DNA of 64,000 nt from Dehalococcoidia bacterium (GCA_029936675.1 JAPYSB010000007.1:1-64000); one strand, 5' to 3'. Numbered from the stretch's first letter, positions 35,224 to 44,921 are shown. A program made the numbers and translations. Notes: generated by a model from the letters alone, not told the origin.

Positions 35224-36115
35224 TCATAGCTAATGGTCTGAATTTGCGTTTGTATTGCCTCAACCCATCAATATTTAGATCGCTGGCGTCATTGACCAAC
35301 TTGTAATCCCTTAACATCCCAAAAGTTTTCCACCTAAGATATTCCGATAACCCATCAATTCCTATCACAGTCTTTGCCACAAAAAAGCAGGCCGTATTTT
35401 GGTTTATAGGGCCAGCCATAGAAAACCCAACCAATTTTTTCTCTACCTCCACCCCCCAAGCCATTAAATCTCCTGTATCAAAATCACCAATGGAATTAAG
35501 GGCAGCTCGTGTATAGCCCCAATCCAACAGAAATTTATTTTTCCTCCCTTGAAGGGAACGCCATTTCCCCAGCATTTCCAAGGCTGCAGGCACATCGTTT
35601 TTTTCCATTTGAAAAAATATGGGATTTTTTCTGGTTGCCCTATTAATTTTCTTTCTAATATCCCTAAACATTCCGCCTTCTAAACGAAAGACCACATTTG
35701 GATCATAAAGATATTCATTCTCTCTCTTTTCAATATGGATATCATCCCTAAATATATTTCGGAGATGTAAAACGTCTGAAGAATCAACCCACAAAATTCG
35801 CATTTCTGATTGATTCAGAGAATCCTTAACGCGTGAAAGATAAGTCTTTGTTTCCGAAGTCAAAGTGGAGGGGGGTATAACGAGGTCAATTCGATTAGAG
35901 TTTTTCCCAGTTATATGTTGGAACAAGAAAAATGAGTCTCCTTTTCGAGTCAGGTAGAGAGGCCTTCCAGGCGGTAAGCTATAGCAAGCAAGGTAGGGAG
36001 CAAAATAAACCCAGGCATTTCTTTCTATTTTGTTGAATATTGCCCTCAGCGAAGCAATATCAAAAATTGTTAAAATTTTGTAATTGTCTGATATATCTTG
36101 AAATAATTTCCTCAG
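35198..36115 (-). CDS. DUF2156 (LPG-synthase C-terminal/GNAT-like) acyltransferase, CTG start
   Basis: The C-terminal half matches DUF2156/phosphatidylglycerol lysyltransferase-type GNAT domains: FRLEGGMFRDIRKKINRA, AWGVEVEKKLVGFSMAG, ending DLNIDGLRQYKRKFRPLAM. The ORF track starts at TTG 35926 (242 residues), but the frame is open for 63 more codons of good protein-like sequence (WVYFAPYLACYSLPPGRPLY) back to CTG 36115. That CTG has AAGGAG 8 bases upstream and overlaps the bpsA stop as CTGA, the analogue of the usual ATGA coupling. This gives 305 residues, the normal family length. No transmembrane flippase domain is present, so it is a soluble acyl or aminoacyl transferase. Coupling to bpsA suggests a polyamine-linked substrate (inference). 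Confidence 0.8.
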   Translation of the reverse strand: MRKLFQDISDNYKILTIFDIASLRAIFNKIERNAWVYFAPYLACYSLPPGRPLYLTRKGDSFFLFQHITGKNSNRIDLVIPPSTLTSETKTYLSRVKDSLNQSEMRILWVDSSDVLHLRNIFRDDIHIEKRENEYLYDPNVVFRLEGGMFRDIRKKINRATRKNPIFFQMEKNDVPAALEMLGKWRSLQGRKNKFLLDWGYTRAALNSIGDFDTGDLMAWGVEVEKKLVGFSMAGPINQNTACFFVAKTVIGIDGLSEYLRWKTFGMLRDYKLVNDASDLNIDGLRQYKRKFRPLAMNSVYTATI

Positions 36116-37122
36116 CTTAAAGTCTCCTTGGAATTCGTATAAATGAGATTGCGGGGAGTCGGGTCTGAGGTTTTTAGATATCCAGATGAGAAAAATTTCC
36201 CCATCTTGCTTATCCCAGCATGCTTTTGTGCGCCGACGTATTCGTTGAAAGCGGGGATTAGTTCTTGAGGTGAGAGACCCATACTTGCTATATTTTTGAA
36301 CAAACGGGCATTTTCAGCTGGAATTAGATTCGAATAGGATACAAACCCTAAACCGTTCGTTCGTTCTTTTAACATCTCCGTACCAACGGAAATGAACCTC
36401 GTCAAACCCTCCACCGTATACGGTGGATCTGTAATAAATACATCCTGAGAATTTTTGTAACATGAGGGGATTTCCTCAATAAAATCGATTTTATTCAGGC
36501 GTATCTCAAAATTAAGTTTAAAGCTCATAGATTCAATGAAATTTAATATTCTCTCATCAATATCAAAAACGTTTAAGCTATTTATTTTTAATCCGAATTG
36601 TGTAGCAAAAAGAATCATGGCAAGTGAAGTCAAATCATCATCCCCTAATATTGCTATATCCCTTCCCTCTATTGAGTCATTTTGATGGAAATACATAAGC
36701 CTTTTAAAACACGTCAGGGAGGTCGCATGCGATTGATCAAGACTATAGTCAGGAGAAGGTCTTTGTTTCGTCAATTCATCGAATTGAGAGGCCAACCTGG
36801 TTACTGTATCTGAAACTTCATACTGCCAATGAAAGTCAGGGATCTTAGTGTCAAGTATTCCAATAGAACGCAAAAGCTTGATTCCCGTGTCTGTCAAGAT
36901 CGCACCCCCTTTCCTTGAAAGGAGTTTCCTTTTCTCTAATTCCCGGCGAGTTGCTGAGAGTGCCGGTACAGGTATGCCGGTCGCCCTCGAAATATCATGT
37001 ATAGGCACCGTTTCCCCTCTAAATATTTCCCTCATGATTAGCCTAACCCCCTGATATCCTTCCTGCAATCGGGAATCCACAGAAACTTGAATTAAAATTT
37101 CCTCGGCCTCGGACTTATCCAT
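36112..37122 (-). CDS. bpsA: Branched-chain polyamine synthase (BpsA/DUF43 family)
   Basis: 336 residues: an N-terminal winged-helix domain (about 1-90) then a Rossmann aminopropyltransferase domain. The family signatures are YSLDQSHAT (126-134), the active-site GDDD (160-163) in ILGDDDLTSL, VFDIDERIL for the nucleoside, and DPPYT (232-236). Characterised BpsA transfers aminopropyl groups from decarboxylated SAM to spermidine to make N4-bis(aminopropyl)spermidine, mostly in thermophiles. No speD or speE is in the window. It is first in a two-gene minus-strand unit with the DUF2156 gene (stop/start overlap) and divergent from the second ThDP gene. Confidence 0.85.
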   Translation of the reverse strand: MDKSEAEEILIQVSVDSRLQEGYQGVRLIMREIFRGETVPIHDISRATGIPVPALSATRRELEKRKLLSRKGGAILTDTGIKLLRSIGILDTKIPDFHWQYEVSDTVTRLASQFDELTKQRPSPDYSLDQSHATSLTCFKRLMYFHQNDSIEGRDIAILGDDDLTSLAMILFATQFGLKINSLNVFDIDERILNFIESMSFKLNFEIRLNKIDFIEEIPSCYKNSQDVFITDPPYTVEGLTRFISVGTEMLKERTNGLGFVSYSNLIPAENARLFKNIASMGLSPQELIPAFNEYVGAQKHAGISKMGKFFSSGYLKTSDPTPRNLIYTNSKETLS

Positions 37123-37275
37123 AAATTACACATACCCCTCGATAATACTAATTTTATGCTGTCGGAATGATAAAACGTAATTCCACAGCTTGCTTCATCC
37201 ACAAATGACAAGTAATGGAAATGTTATACTCCGCCTCATCTTAGCGGTAAGTACGAAATTTAGGGAGAGCAAGTT

Positions 37276-38922
37276 ATGTTGGTAATAGATGCTATTTCAC
37301 AAATTCTAAAGAAAGAAGGTGTGAAGTACCTTAGTGCTTTTCCCACAACCTCAGTTATAGAGGCAGCGGCCGAATCAGGCATCAAACCGATAATATGTAG
37401 ACAAGAACGGGTCGGGGTGGGGATTGCCGACGGTTATTCGAGAATTACCACAGGTAGCCCTCCTGGCGTTTTTGCAATGCAATATGGCCCTGGAGCCGAA
37501 AATGCCTACCCAGGAGTGGCAACAGCATTCGCCGATTCAGTACCTGTGCTATTTTTGCCCCTTGGTCACAGAAGGGATCGTGATAGGGTCTTTCCGCATT
37601 TTAATTCAGTTGATAGCTTCTCTTCCGTTACTAAATATGTCGAGCAACTAAATGAAGCAGGGTCAGTTGCAGACACAATGAGAAGAGCTTTTTCACGTTT
37701 AAAAAACGGCCGGCCAGGGCCAGTAATGGTTGAAATACCTATTGACGTCGCCGAGCAAGAAATCGAGGCATCGACAATCTCACGGTACGAGAAAGCAATG
37801 ACTGTGCGTTCTTCAGCTGAGGAGGAGGCCGTACTGAGGGTAGCTAAAACTATCCTTAGTTCAAAAACGCCTCTAATATACGCAGGGCAGGGAGTGCTAT
37901 ATTCTGGTGCGTCTCGAGAGTTACAAGAATTAGCAGAACTAACTAACATACCTGTCACTACCACAATGGCAGGCAAAGGTTCTATTGATGAACGCCATCC
38001 TTTATCTCTTGGTAGTTCATCTGTCGTAATGAATGGCGCCGTTCTACACTACATGAAAACAAGTGACACATTGCTGGCAATAGGCACCAGCCTCACAAAG
38101 CATGGAATGGTAACCACAATCCCAGACGGGAAAAATATTATTCATATCACTAATGATCCTATTGACATTGGAAACTATTATCAGCCTGACGATGCCTTAC
38201 AGGGGGATGCGAAATTAGTCATTCGGCAATTAATAGAGGCGTGCTCTGATTTACTTTCTACTCGAGATAGGCCGGAATCCCCTGCCAACCATATTAGAGA
38301 AATAAAATCGGAATGGAAAAAGGGTTGGGAGAAAAAATTAACCTCCAAAGAGTCTCCAATAACTCCGTACAGAGTGATAAATGAATTCATGAAAGCCACA
38401 GACCCATCCCAGAACATAGTGACGCATGATTCGGGTAGCCCAAGGGACCAGATCATGCCTTTTTATGAATCGGGAGGCCCAGGCACCTACATAGGCTGGG
38501 GGAAATCACATGGCCTAGGTACAGGTCTAGGGCTGAATATGGGAGCAAAATTAGCCTCTCCCGAAAAATTTGTTGTGAACTTCATGGGGGATGCAGCCTT
38601 CGGCATGACGGGGTTAGATTTTGAGACTGCTGTTAGAAGCGGTATTCCGATTTTAACTGTGGTCCTTAATAATTCAACGATGGCCATAGAGACAGCTCAT
38701 ATGGCTTCCTCACATGAACTGTACAGTACAAGGAACTTGGGTGGTGATTATGCAGACATGGCTAGAGCTATGGGTGGCTGGAGTGAAAGAGTCGATGACC
38801 CGGCAAAAATACAAGACGCATTCTTTAGGGCAAAAAAGGCAACTGAAAACGGACACTCTGCGCTCCTGGAATTTATAACCTCGGAAGAGCAGGATTTTTC
38901 GTTCAGAGGAGCATTACGTTAG
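37276..38922 (+). CDS. ThDP-dependent enzyme, paralogue B
   Basis: 548 residues, same architecture as the enzyme at 33.5 kb: catalytic Glu in CRQERVGVGIADGYSR near 46, GPGAENAYPGVATAFAD, middle domain, and cofactor motif GDAAFGMTGLDFET ... VLNNS. Conserved blocks are shared throughout, so it is a paralogue with probably different specificity. The ATG follows GGGAGAG, and an extended -10 (TGTTATACT) lies about 60 bases upstream. Substrate not assignable. Confidence 0.87.
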   Translation: MLVIDAISQILKKEGVKYLSAFPTTSVIEAAAESGIKPIICRQERVGVGIADGYSRITTGSPPGVFAMQYGPGAENAYPGVATAFADSVPVLFLPLGHRRDRDRVFPHFNSVDSFSSVTKYVEQLNEAGSVADTMRRAFSRLKNGRPGPVMVEIPIDVAEQEIEASTISRYEKAMTVRSSAEEEAVLRVAKTILSSKTPLIYAGQGVLYSGASRELQELAELTNIPVTTTMAGKGSIDERHPLSLGSSSVVMNGAVLHYMKTSDTLLAIGTSLTKHGMVTTIPDGKNIIHITNDPIDIGNYYQPDDALQGDAKLVIRQLIEACSDLLSTRDRPESPANHIREIKSEWKKGWEKKLTSKESPITPYRVINEFMKATDPSQNIVTHDSGSPRDQIMPFYESGGPGTYIGWGKSHGLGTGLGLNMGAKLASPEKFVVNFMGDAAFGMTGLDFETAVRSGIPILTVVLNNSTMAIETAHMASSHELYSTRNLGGDYADMARAMGGWSERVDDPAKIQDAFFRAKKATENGHSALLEFITSEEQDFSFRGALR

Positions 38923-38988
38923 CGATGTGTTCCCGTAAATTTTGCAATGTCTTTGCTGCCATATATTAGATAAAAAAGGTTAGTTCAT

Positions 38989-39867
38989 ATGAAGGATATC
39001 TTAAACATTACCTTGTTGGGGACAGGTACTCCTGTTCCTTTAATAGAAAGAATGGGATGCAGTATTTTGGTGCAGGCTGGAGAGGACAGCATATTAATCG
39101 ATTGCGGTAGAGGAGCTGTGCAAAGGATCAACCAGACTGAAACTCATATAAATTCAGTGACCACCGTGTTGTTGACTCATTTACATTACGATCATTACAT
39201 CGGAGTCCCTGATTTATGGCTCACAGGATGGCTCTACGGCAGGACGCAGGCAATGTCAGTGTATGGACCCCCAGGTACAACAAACATGATTCGCCACTTA
39301 TCCAAGGCCTTTGAGATAGATGTCCACATACGAAGAGATCTAGACGAGAAATTTGATCCAGAAGGCGCACTAATTTCAGGAAATGACATTGTTCCCGGAT
39401 TTATTTATGAAAAATCAGGGTTGCAGATTCAATCCTTTGAGGTAGATCATTATCCTGTTCCAGATGCGATGGGATACATAATCACTTACGGGAAGAGGAA
39501 AGTAGTCATCTCAGGTGACACTAGATACATGCCTACCATGGCTTCAATAGCAAAAGAAGCTGACCTTTTGATTCACGAAGTTGCAGCACCTGAGGCAATA
39601 TGGAAAAGATCAACTATGATCGGTAGAAACCCTGAACACACCAAGAAAATTATCGATCATCATGCGACGCCGTCACAAGTAGGCTCGATTTTCGCAGAAT
39701 CAAAACCTAGGTTAGGAGCCTTGTATCATATTGTGGGAGGCCCTGGAGCGGAAGAAGAGATATCAGAAACCATCAAAAAAGTGTACGACGGAGATTTCCT
39801 CATACCAGATGACCTCACTGTTATTGAAATTGGAGACGAGATCAAAATATCCAAGGTACCTAGTTGA
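38989..39867 (+). CDS. MBL-fold metallo-hydrolase (RNase Z-like)
   Basis: 292 residues with the dinuclear-metal signature THLHYDH near 62-68, Asp in ISGDTRY near 170, His in HEVAAPE, and the terminal His in HH..PSQVG. The start LLGTGTPVPLIERMGCSILV resembles RNase Z/arylsulfatase-type members. The lack of a clear exosite arm and the catabolic surroundings make a small-molecule hydrolase more likely than tRNA processing. It follows the ThDP paralogue B by 66 bases and is convergent with the HpaB-like gene. Confidence 0.83.
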   Translation: MKDILNITLLGTGTPVPLIERMGCSILVQAGEDSILIDCGRGAVQRINQTETHINSVTTVLLTHLHYDHYIGVPDLWLTGWLYGRTQAMSVYGPPGTTNMIRHLSKAFEIDVHIRRDLDEKFDPEGALISGNDIVPGFIYEKSGLQIQSFEVDHYPVPDAMGYIITYGKRKVVISGDTRYMPTMASIAKEADLLIHEVAAPEAIWKRSTMIGRNPEHTKKIIDHHATPSQVGSIFAESKPRLGALYHIVGGPGAEEEISETIKKVYDGDFLIPDDLTVIEIGDEIKISKVPS

Positions 39868-39878
39868 ATATTACCAAC

Positions 39879-41324
39879 CTAACCTCGATCAATTATCTCA
39901 AGTGTCTTCTTCTTCACTAACTCCTTATCATAGCTAGCAAAACTAAGGGCAGCAGTTCGATGAGGGTCACCACTAAAAAACCTTTCGTACAAAACTTGGC
40001 GGCCACCAAATGAACTTATACTAATATCCCAGCCCATACGAAAAAGCTTGGTCCGTTGCTTGGCATCCAGTGTATCAGTCGATAAATACTCCTCAAGCAA
40101 TCCTCCAATATCGGAATCGAAGTCTGCCTCAGTCGGGACAGCTATTAGACTGCTAGATCCAATAAGTTGCAAAATCTCAATTAACCTAGGATATGCAGAG
40201 GTGAAAGAGGATTTCGCAGCAGACAGAGAAGCAGAATCTGGCTCCATGACCCCCCATTCGTTCATTTTAGCATTAGAGATGGAAGCTTCAAGGCAAGCTT
40301 TACTAACCTCATAGGGGGTTATCAATTCTGAAGCAAGAGCTTGTATATATGGAATTTCATTCGTACTTAAAGCTTCTGTCATTAAAGCAGCTAACCCAAG
40401 CACAAATTCCGCCTTAGCCATATTTTTGGTCACTATTTGTTGGTTAATATGGGGTCCTGCTCTAGTGTTCGAAAAAGCGGAATTGGATATTTCAACATTA
40501 TTGAAAATAAATACTTTTTCCCAAGGTACAAATACATCGTCAAATATAACGATTGCATCACCCTCATCAAATTTTGAGGACAGCGGATGGTCAAAAGAAG
40601 ATCTGCCGACAGACAATGCTTCCCTGCACAAGAATTTTAGTCCTGGAGTATCGCAAGATACACCAAAAGCCAAAGCGTACTTTGATGCATCCTTATCGGT
40701 TGGTACAACCGATGATGGAAATACTAATATTTCGTCGGAGAGCGGGGCAAGAGTGGCTAATATACGAGCACCTTTCACTATGATCCCATCGTCTCTCTCA
40801 CGTTTAACATGTAATCCGAGATCATCACCTTTAGCATAGGAAGGGTATTTCTTTGTTTTGCGTACATTTACCAAGGTATGGGTGAGAGTTAAATCATTTT
40901 CCATCACATATCTGAAGTAATTCTGAATATTTTGGCCAAACATTCTATCCTCTCTGCCAAAAAAATCAGAGGCAGCTGAACAAGCCATCAATATTACATT
41001 CATGTAGTCGGGAGTCCTAGCCAAAACTCCGCCACTGAATCTTGCCCAATTAAGCATCATATTGCCTCTTTGAATCAAATGATCCTTTGAGGTGGGTGTA
41101 ATGAAGGAAAGTCCTTCAGGTTTATCATTACTCTCTGGGTTGAAAGTCATTTTTGAAGAAAGGCCAACATCATGTTGCATTTCGTACAAAGATGCTATGG
41201 AGTCGGCACAACCCGAGAAGGCTCTGTGACTGGTTACATCTTCAACCTTCTCACCTTCAATCCAGAGATCTTTTGGGTGTAACCGTAACCTTTCCAGATA
41301 TTGGTTCCCATTCTTAGCTGGCAC
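39879..41324 (-). CDS. HpaB-family FADH2-dependent monooxygenase (oxygenase component)
   Basis: 481 residues of the 4-hydroxyphenylacetate 3-hydroxylase large-component family: YLERLR near the start, HTLVNVRKTKKY, GIIVKGARILATLAPLSDEILVFP in the beta domain, FDDVFVPWEKVF, and helical C-terminal domain with FGGRQVLYERFFSGDP. Such enzymes ortho-hydroxylate phenols with FADH2 from a separate reductase (HpaC), which is not in the window. It lies 28 bases after the VOC gene, so the pair likely handles an aromatic ring: hydroxylation then ring cleavage or related step. Confidence 0.9.
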   Translation of the reverse strand: MPAKNGNQYLERLRLHPKDLWIEGEKVEDVTSHRAFSGCADSIASLYEMQHDVGLSSKMTFNPESNDKPEGLSFITPTSKDHLIQRGNMMLNWARFSGGVLARTPDYMNVILMACSAASDFFGREDRMFGQNIQNYFRYVMENDLTLTHTLVNVRKTKKYPSYAKGDDLGLHVKRERDDGIIVKGARILATLAPLSDEILVFPSSVVPTDKDASKYALAFGVSCDTPGLKFLCREALSVGRSSFDHPLSSKFDEGDAIVIFDDVFVPWEKVFIFNNVEISNSAFSNTRAGPHINQQIVTKNMAKAEFVLGLAALMTEALSTNEIPYIQALASELITPYEVSKACLEASISNAKMNEWGVMEPDSASLSAAKSSFTSAYPRLIEILQLIGSSSLIAVPTEADFDSDIGGLLEEYLSTDTLDAKQRTKLFRMGWDISISSFGGRQVLYERFFSGDPHRTAALSFASYDKELVKKKTLEIIDRG

Positions 41325-41352
41325 TTTGCACCTACTATCCCGTCACAAGCCT

Positions 41353-41841
41353 CTAGGATGAGGAGGTGATTTCAGCGTCAGTTAATTTTTTTGCTTTTAC
41401 ACCATCGAGAGAATCTGGGAAATCTCCAGCGAACAAATACCCGTCTTTCGGCCAAGATGATTTGGGCATTTCGTAGAAAATTTCGATCTCGTTACCATCA
41501 GGGTCAGATATGTAAAACCCTAAAGACACTCCATGATCCGCGACGCTTCTAATTTCTAGGCCCTCAGCAATGCACTTCCGATGTATTTCCTTAACATCCT
41601 CCAATGATTCCATTTCCCATGCAAAATGTGCGAGAGAGTGAGTAGCAGAATCCTCTATGCCATCAGATTTAATGAGAGCTAGCTCATGAGAAGCATCCTC
41701 TCGAGCACTCATAAATATCATGGTCCCAGTGGGCCGTCTGGTAGTTACATGTAACCCCAGAATATTTGTGTAAAATTTTTCAGAATCATCAATATCATTT
41801 GCACGCAGGACAATATGTCCTAGCTGTTTTACTTTTACCAT
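41353..41841 (-). CDS. VOC family protein (extradiol dioxygenase/glyoxalase-like)
   Basis: 162 residues with two beta-alpha-beta-beta-beta modules. Metal-ligand candidates are His9 (KQLGHIVLR), His in SLAHFAWEM near 72, and Glu in NEIEIFYE near 125, the 2-His-1-Glu pattern of extradiol dioxygenases. It could also be a non-cleaving VOC enzyme. Adjacent to the HpaB-like monooxygenase, which favours a catecholic substrate. Confidence 0.82.
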   Translation of the reverse strand: MVKVKQLGHIVLRANDIDDSEKFYTNILGLHVTTRRPTGTMIFMSAREDASHELALIKSDGIEDSATHSLAHFAWEMESLEDVKEIHRKCIAEGLEIRSVADHGVSLGFYISDPDGNEIEIFYEMPKSSWPKDGYLFAGDFPDSLDGVKAKKLTDAEITSSS

Positions 41842-41946
41842 AATTAGTAACCTCCCACTAAATGACCTTTGAAATAAAATAACCCCAGTGAAACGATATT
41901 TTCTCCTTATAACTCAACAGTTAAACAAGGAAAGGTAGGTTTAATC

Positions 41947-43008
41947 CTATCCCTCTCTTGGAAACCAATAGCACCCATATTCGTCAACGCAGGGGGCACA
42001 ATGGGCAACTATATGACCGGGAGAAACCTCTTTCATGACGATCTCATTAGCGTCACAGGCTGGGTCAGGGGACGGACAGAGAGGGTCGTAACTGCAGGCG
42101 GACGGTGGAGACATCGGGCTCGGAACACCCCCTCTCAATACTATCCTTTCTCTATCAGCCTCCATTAGCGGATCTGGTATTGGAACAGCAGACAACAAAG
42201 CTTTGGTATATGGGTGAACTGGATTATCGTATAGTTCATTTCTCTCTGCTATCTCGACGATATGGCCTAGGTACATAACCGCAATTCGATCACTAATGTG
42301 CTTCACCACTGATAAATCATGGGCGATGAATAGATATGTAAGGCCCAAATCTTCCTGAAGATCTTCAAGCAGGTTGATTATTTGCGCCTGAATCGACACG
42401 TCCAAAGCCGACACCGGCTCATCGCACACTATGAAACTGGGATTAACCGCTAGGGCCCTGGCTATACCTATCCTTTGTCTCTGGCCTCCACTAAATTCAT
42501 GGGGATATCTATCTGCCATGTACGGGCTCAGGCCACAAGTCGTTAGCAACTCCGAAACCCTATCTCTATATTCACCTCTGCTAGCAGTCAGCTTATGCAC
42601 TTTCAAGGGTTCGCCAACTATATCCCCACAGGTCATACGAGGATTCAAAGATCCATACGGATCCTGAAATATCACTTGCATTTCCCTTCTCATTCGACGA
42701 AGTTCGCCTGTGCTTAGGCTAGTCACATCCACGCCATCGAATAAAACTTCACCTGCTGTAGGTTTATACAATTGCAGGATGCATCGGCCAGTAGTTGTCT
42801 TACCACAACCACTTTCACCTACAAGACCAAGGGCCTCACCCTTTTTTATGGTAAAGCTCACATCATCTACAGCTTTTATTTCGGCGACTTTCCTCTGAAA
42901 AATAATGCCTTCGTTGACTGGGAAATACATCTTAAGATTGCTAACTTCAAGTAAAGTATCCCCCACCTGAGCGGTTGAGGCGCCATCTGTTTCTGTAACC
43001 ATTTTCAC
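41947..43008 (-). CDS. Oligopeptide/dipeptide ABC transporter ATPase, OppF-like
   Basis: 353-residue ABC ATPase: Walker [10 protein letters not shown] near 64, signature [14 protein letters not shown] near 170, Walker [15 protein letters not shown], switch His. The C-terminal oligopeptide-family extension has [14 protein letters not shown] and then a further cluster [16 protein letters not shown] that resembles the tail of the neighbouring OppD. No permease or binding protein lies nearby, so it must pair with subunits elsewhere. Downstream of oppD by 49 bases. Confidence 0.9.
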   Translation of the reverse strand: MKMVTETDGASTAQVGDTLLEVSNLKMYFPVNEGIIFQRKVAEIKAVDDVSFTIKKGEALGLVGESGCGKTTTGRCILQLYKPTAGEVLFDGVDVTSLSTGELRRMRREMQVIFQDPYGSLNPRMTCGDIVGEPLKVHKLTASRGEYRDRVSELLTTCGLSPYMADRYPHEFSGGQRQRIGIARALAVNPSFIVCDEPVSALDVSIQAQIINLLEDLQEDLGLTYLFIAHDLSVVKHISDRIAVMYLGHIVEIAERNELYDNPVHPYTKALLSAVPIPDPLMEADRERIVLRGGVPSPMSPPSACSYDPLCPSPDPACDANEIVMKEVSPGHIVAHCAPCVDEYGCYWFPREG

Positions 43009-43057
43009 TCCACAAAATGCGATTAACTATTTATAACAAAATCTTATAGGTTTTTAA

Positions 43058-44071
43058 CTAAGAATCTCTTGGAAACCATTTACAGCCATATTCTTGTTCG
43101 CAATGAGCGCAATATGCAACCCAGTGGTTAGGCTCTTCTTCTCTGAGAACTGGCTCTCCAGTTAGGCATTCAGGGCTTGGAGACGGGCAATTAGACTGAA
43201 ATCCGCAACCCGACGGCCTATTACCAAGATTAGGGGGCATCCCTTCAATAGCTTCCAGCCGTTCACGAGTATTATCGTCCGCATCCAACCGTGGAACCGA
43301 GTTAAGTAACCCTATCGTGTAAGGGTGCATTGGATTCTTATAAATCTCCACTGCAGTAGAAGTTTCAACGATTTTACCGGCGTACATAACAATCACACGG
43401 TCGGCATATCTAGCAACTACTCCCAGGTTGTGGGTAATTATTATTAAAGCTGTGCCTAAGTCCTTAGACAGATCCTGCATCAGTTCTAATATTTGTGCCT
43501 GAATAGTGACATCAAGTGCAGTAGTCGGCTCATCTGCAATAATTAGCTGCGGATTACAGCTTAGTGCCATGGCAATCATAACTCTCTGGCGCATTCCACC
43601 ACTGAACTGGTGAGGGTAATCATCTAATCGAGTTGTTGCGTCCGGAATACCTACCATAGTCAACAATTCTGTTGCCCTTTCCTTAGCATTGGTTTTGTTC
43701 ATTTTTTGATGCAATTCTAAAGTCTCAGTTATTTGGCGACCTATAGTAAGAACTGGGTTCAGAGATGTCATTGGTTCCTGAAAAACCATAGAAATGCTGT
43801 TACCACGAATACCCCTCATCTCTTTCTCGTCCATCTGGACTAGATCTTCACCACCAAACAATACTTCACCCTCTACTATTCGACCGGGTGGGCTTGCTAC
43901 CAATCGCATTATCGACATGGCACCCACACTTTTGCCACACCCACTTTCCCCAACAATTCCTACTACCTCACCCTCTGCAACTTCATACGAAATTCCATCA
44001 ACTGCCTTCACTACGCCATCTGCAGTGAAAAAATGAGTCTTTAGATTTTTGACTTCGAGCAACGGAGCCAT
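43058..44071 (-). CDS. Oligopeptide/dipeptide ABC transporter ATPase, OppD-like
   Basis: 337-residue ABC ATPase: GESGCGKSV near 39 (Walker A), [14 protein letters not shown] near 158, [13 protein letters not shown]. The Opp C-terminal segment has [14 protein letters not shown] and the terminal [16 protein letters not shown] cluster. Opp/Dpp ATPases work as a D-F heterodimer, matching the adjacent OppF-like gene; the transmembrane and solute-binding genes are absent here. Substrate could be peptides, nickel or other solutes imported by the family. Confidence 0.9.
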   Translation of the reverse strand: MAPLLEVKNLKTHFFTADGVVKAVDGISYEVAEGEVVGIVGESGCGKSVGAMSIMRLVASPPGRIVEGEVLFGGEDLVQMDEKEMRGIRGNSISMVFQEPMTSLNPVLTIGRQITETLELHQKMNKTNAKERATELLTMVGIPDATTRLDDYPHQFSGGMRQRVMIAMALSCNPQLIIADEPTTALDVTIQAQILELMQDLSKDLGTALIIITHNLGVVARYADRVIVMYAGKIVETSTAVEIYKNPMHPYTIGLLNSVPRLDADDNTRERLEAIEGMPPNLGNRPSGCGFQSNCPSPSPECLTGEPVLREEEPNHWVAYCAHCEQEYGCKWFPRDS

Positions 44072-44201
44072 ACGACATTCCCCCTTGTTGCTTCTTCAGG
44101 TTTTAAATTTAAACCCGAATAACCAAACTTGATTTTGTGTAGCACATTCTAATAAACCGATCCAATAGTAACAACTCATAAATGCAATGATTTCATGGAA
44201 A

Positions 44202-44921
44202 TTATTCAAACATACGACCATCAGCAAACGAATTCAGATTTTGAATAACCATATCAGCAGCATAATCCGTGCTAATTTCACTAGAGTTAATAGTGAAATG
44301 GAATAGATTGGGATTATCTGGTTCATCCAGTTCAAAATACTTTTTAAAAAAATGATTTCTGGCCTGATCTCTCTGTTCAAGAGTGGCAATAGCCTTTCCT
44401 CTATTGATAGTTTCTCGACTCATCAAGGTTTTCACTCTGTCCTCAAATGAAGCTACCACTCCCACTCGCAAAACATTAGGCATGTCCTTCAAAATCACGT
44501 GCCCACCTCGCCCAATGAATACAACATCCCCATCCGCGGCCATTTCTTTCATGGTAGATTCTATAGCCTCGATATATACGTCGTCCTCCACTTCATGACC
44601 TCTCGTTATTATCGGCTGTGGGATATCCTCATACTCTTCTGTTAATAAGGCCGTAATACCTGGCCCGAAATATGGATCACCAGCCGCCCCGGTAACAGCT
44701 GAACGCTCAAGAAGTCTCTGTATCACGTGTATCCATTTCTCCGATCGGGTTGGAAGTTTTTCTTCTATTTGGTGTAAAGCCTCGACGGTAGCACCCACAT
44801 TTTTTGCTATATTGGACAGAAAGATCCTATCTACATAGTCAGCCTTTAATCTTCGGGCAACTAAAGGACCTATGTCCCTCGCTCCTCCTCCGGACATACC
44901 TCCAAGTGTTATCGTGTACAT
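44202..44921 (-). CDS. Cytidylate kinase-like family protein
   Basis: 239 residues of the AAA_26/cytidylate-kinase-like family. The N-terminal ITLGGMSGGGARDIGPLVARRL takes the place of a P-loop but lacks the Walker Lys-Ser/Thr, as is usual in this family; FIGRGGHVIL and RVKTLMSRE follow. Kinase activity is not demonstrated for most members. Lies between apt and oppD on the minus strand; no functional link is evident. Confidence 0.8.
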   Translation of the reverse strand: MYTITLGGMSGGGARDIGPLVARRLKADYVDRIFLSNIAKNVGATVEALHQIEEKLPTRSEKWIHVIQRLLERSAVTGAAGDPYFGPGITALLTEEYEDIPQPIITRGHEVEDDVYIEAIESTMKEMAADGDVVFIGRGGHVILKDMPNVLRVGVVASFEDRVKTLMSRETINRGKAIATLEQRDQARNHFFKKYFELDEPDNPNLFHFTINSSEISTDYAADMVIQNLNSFADGRMFE

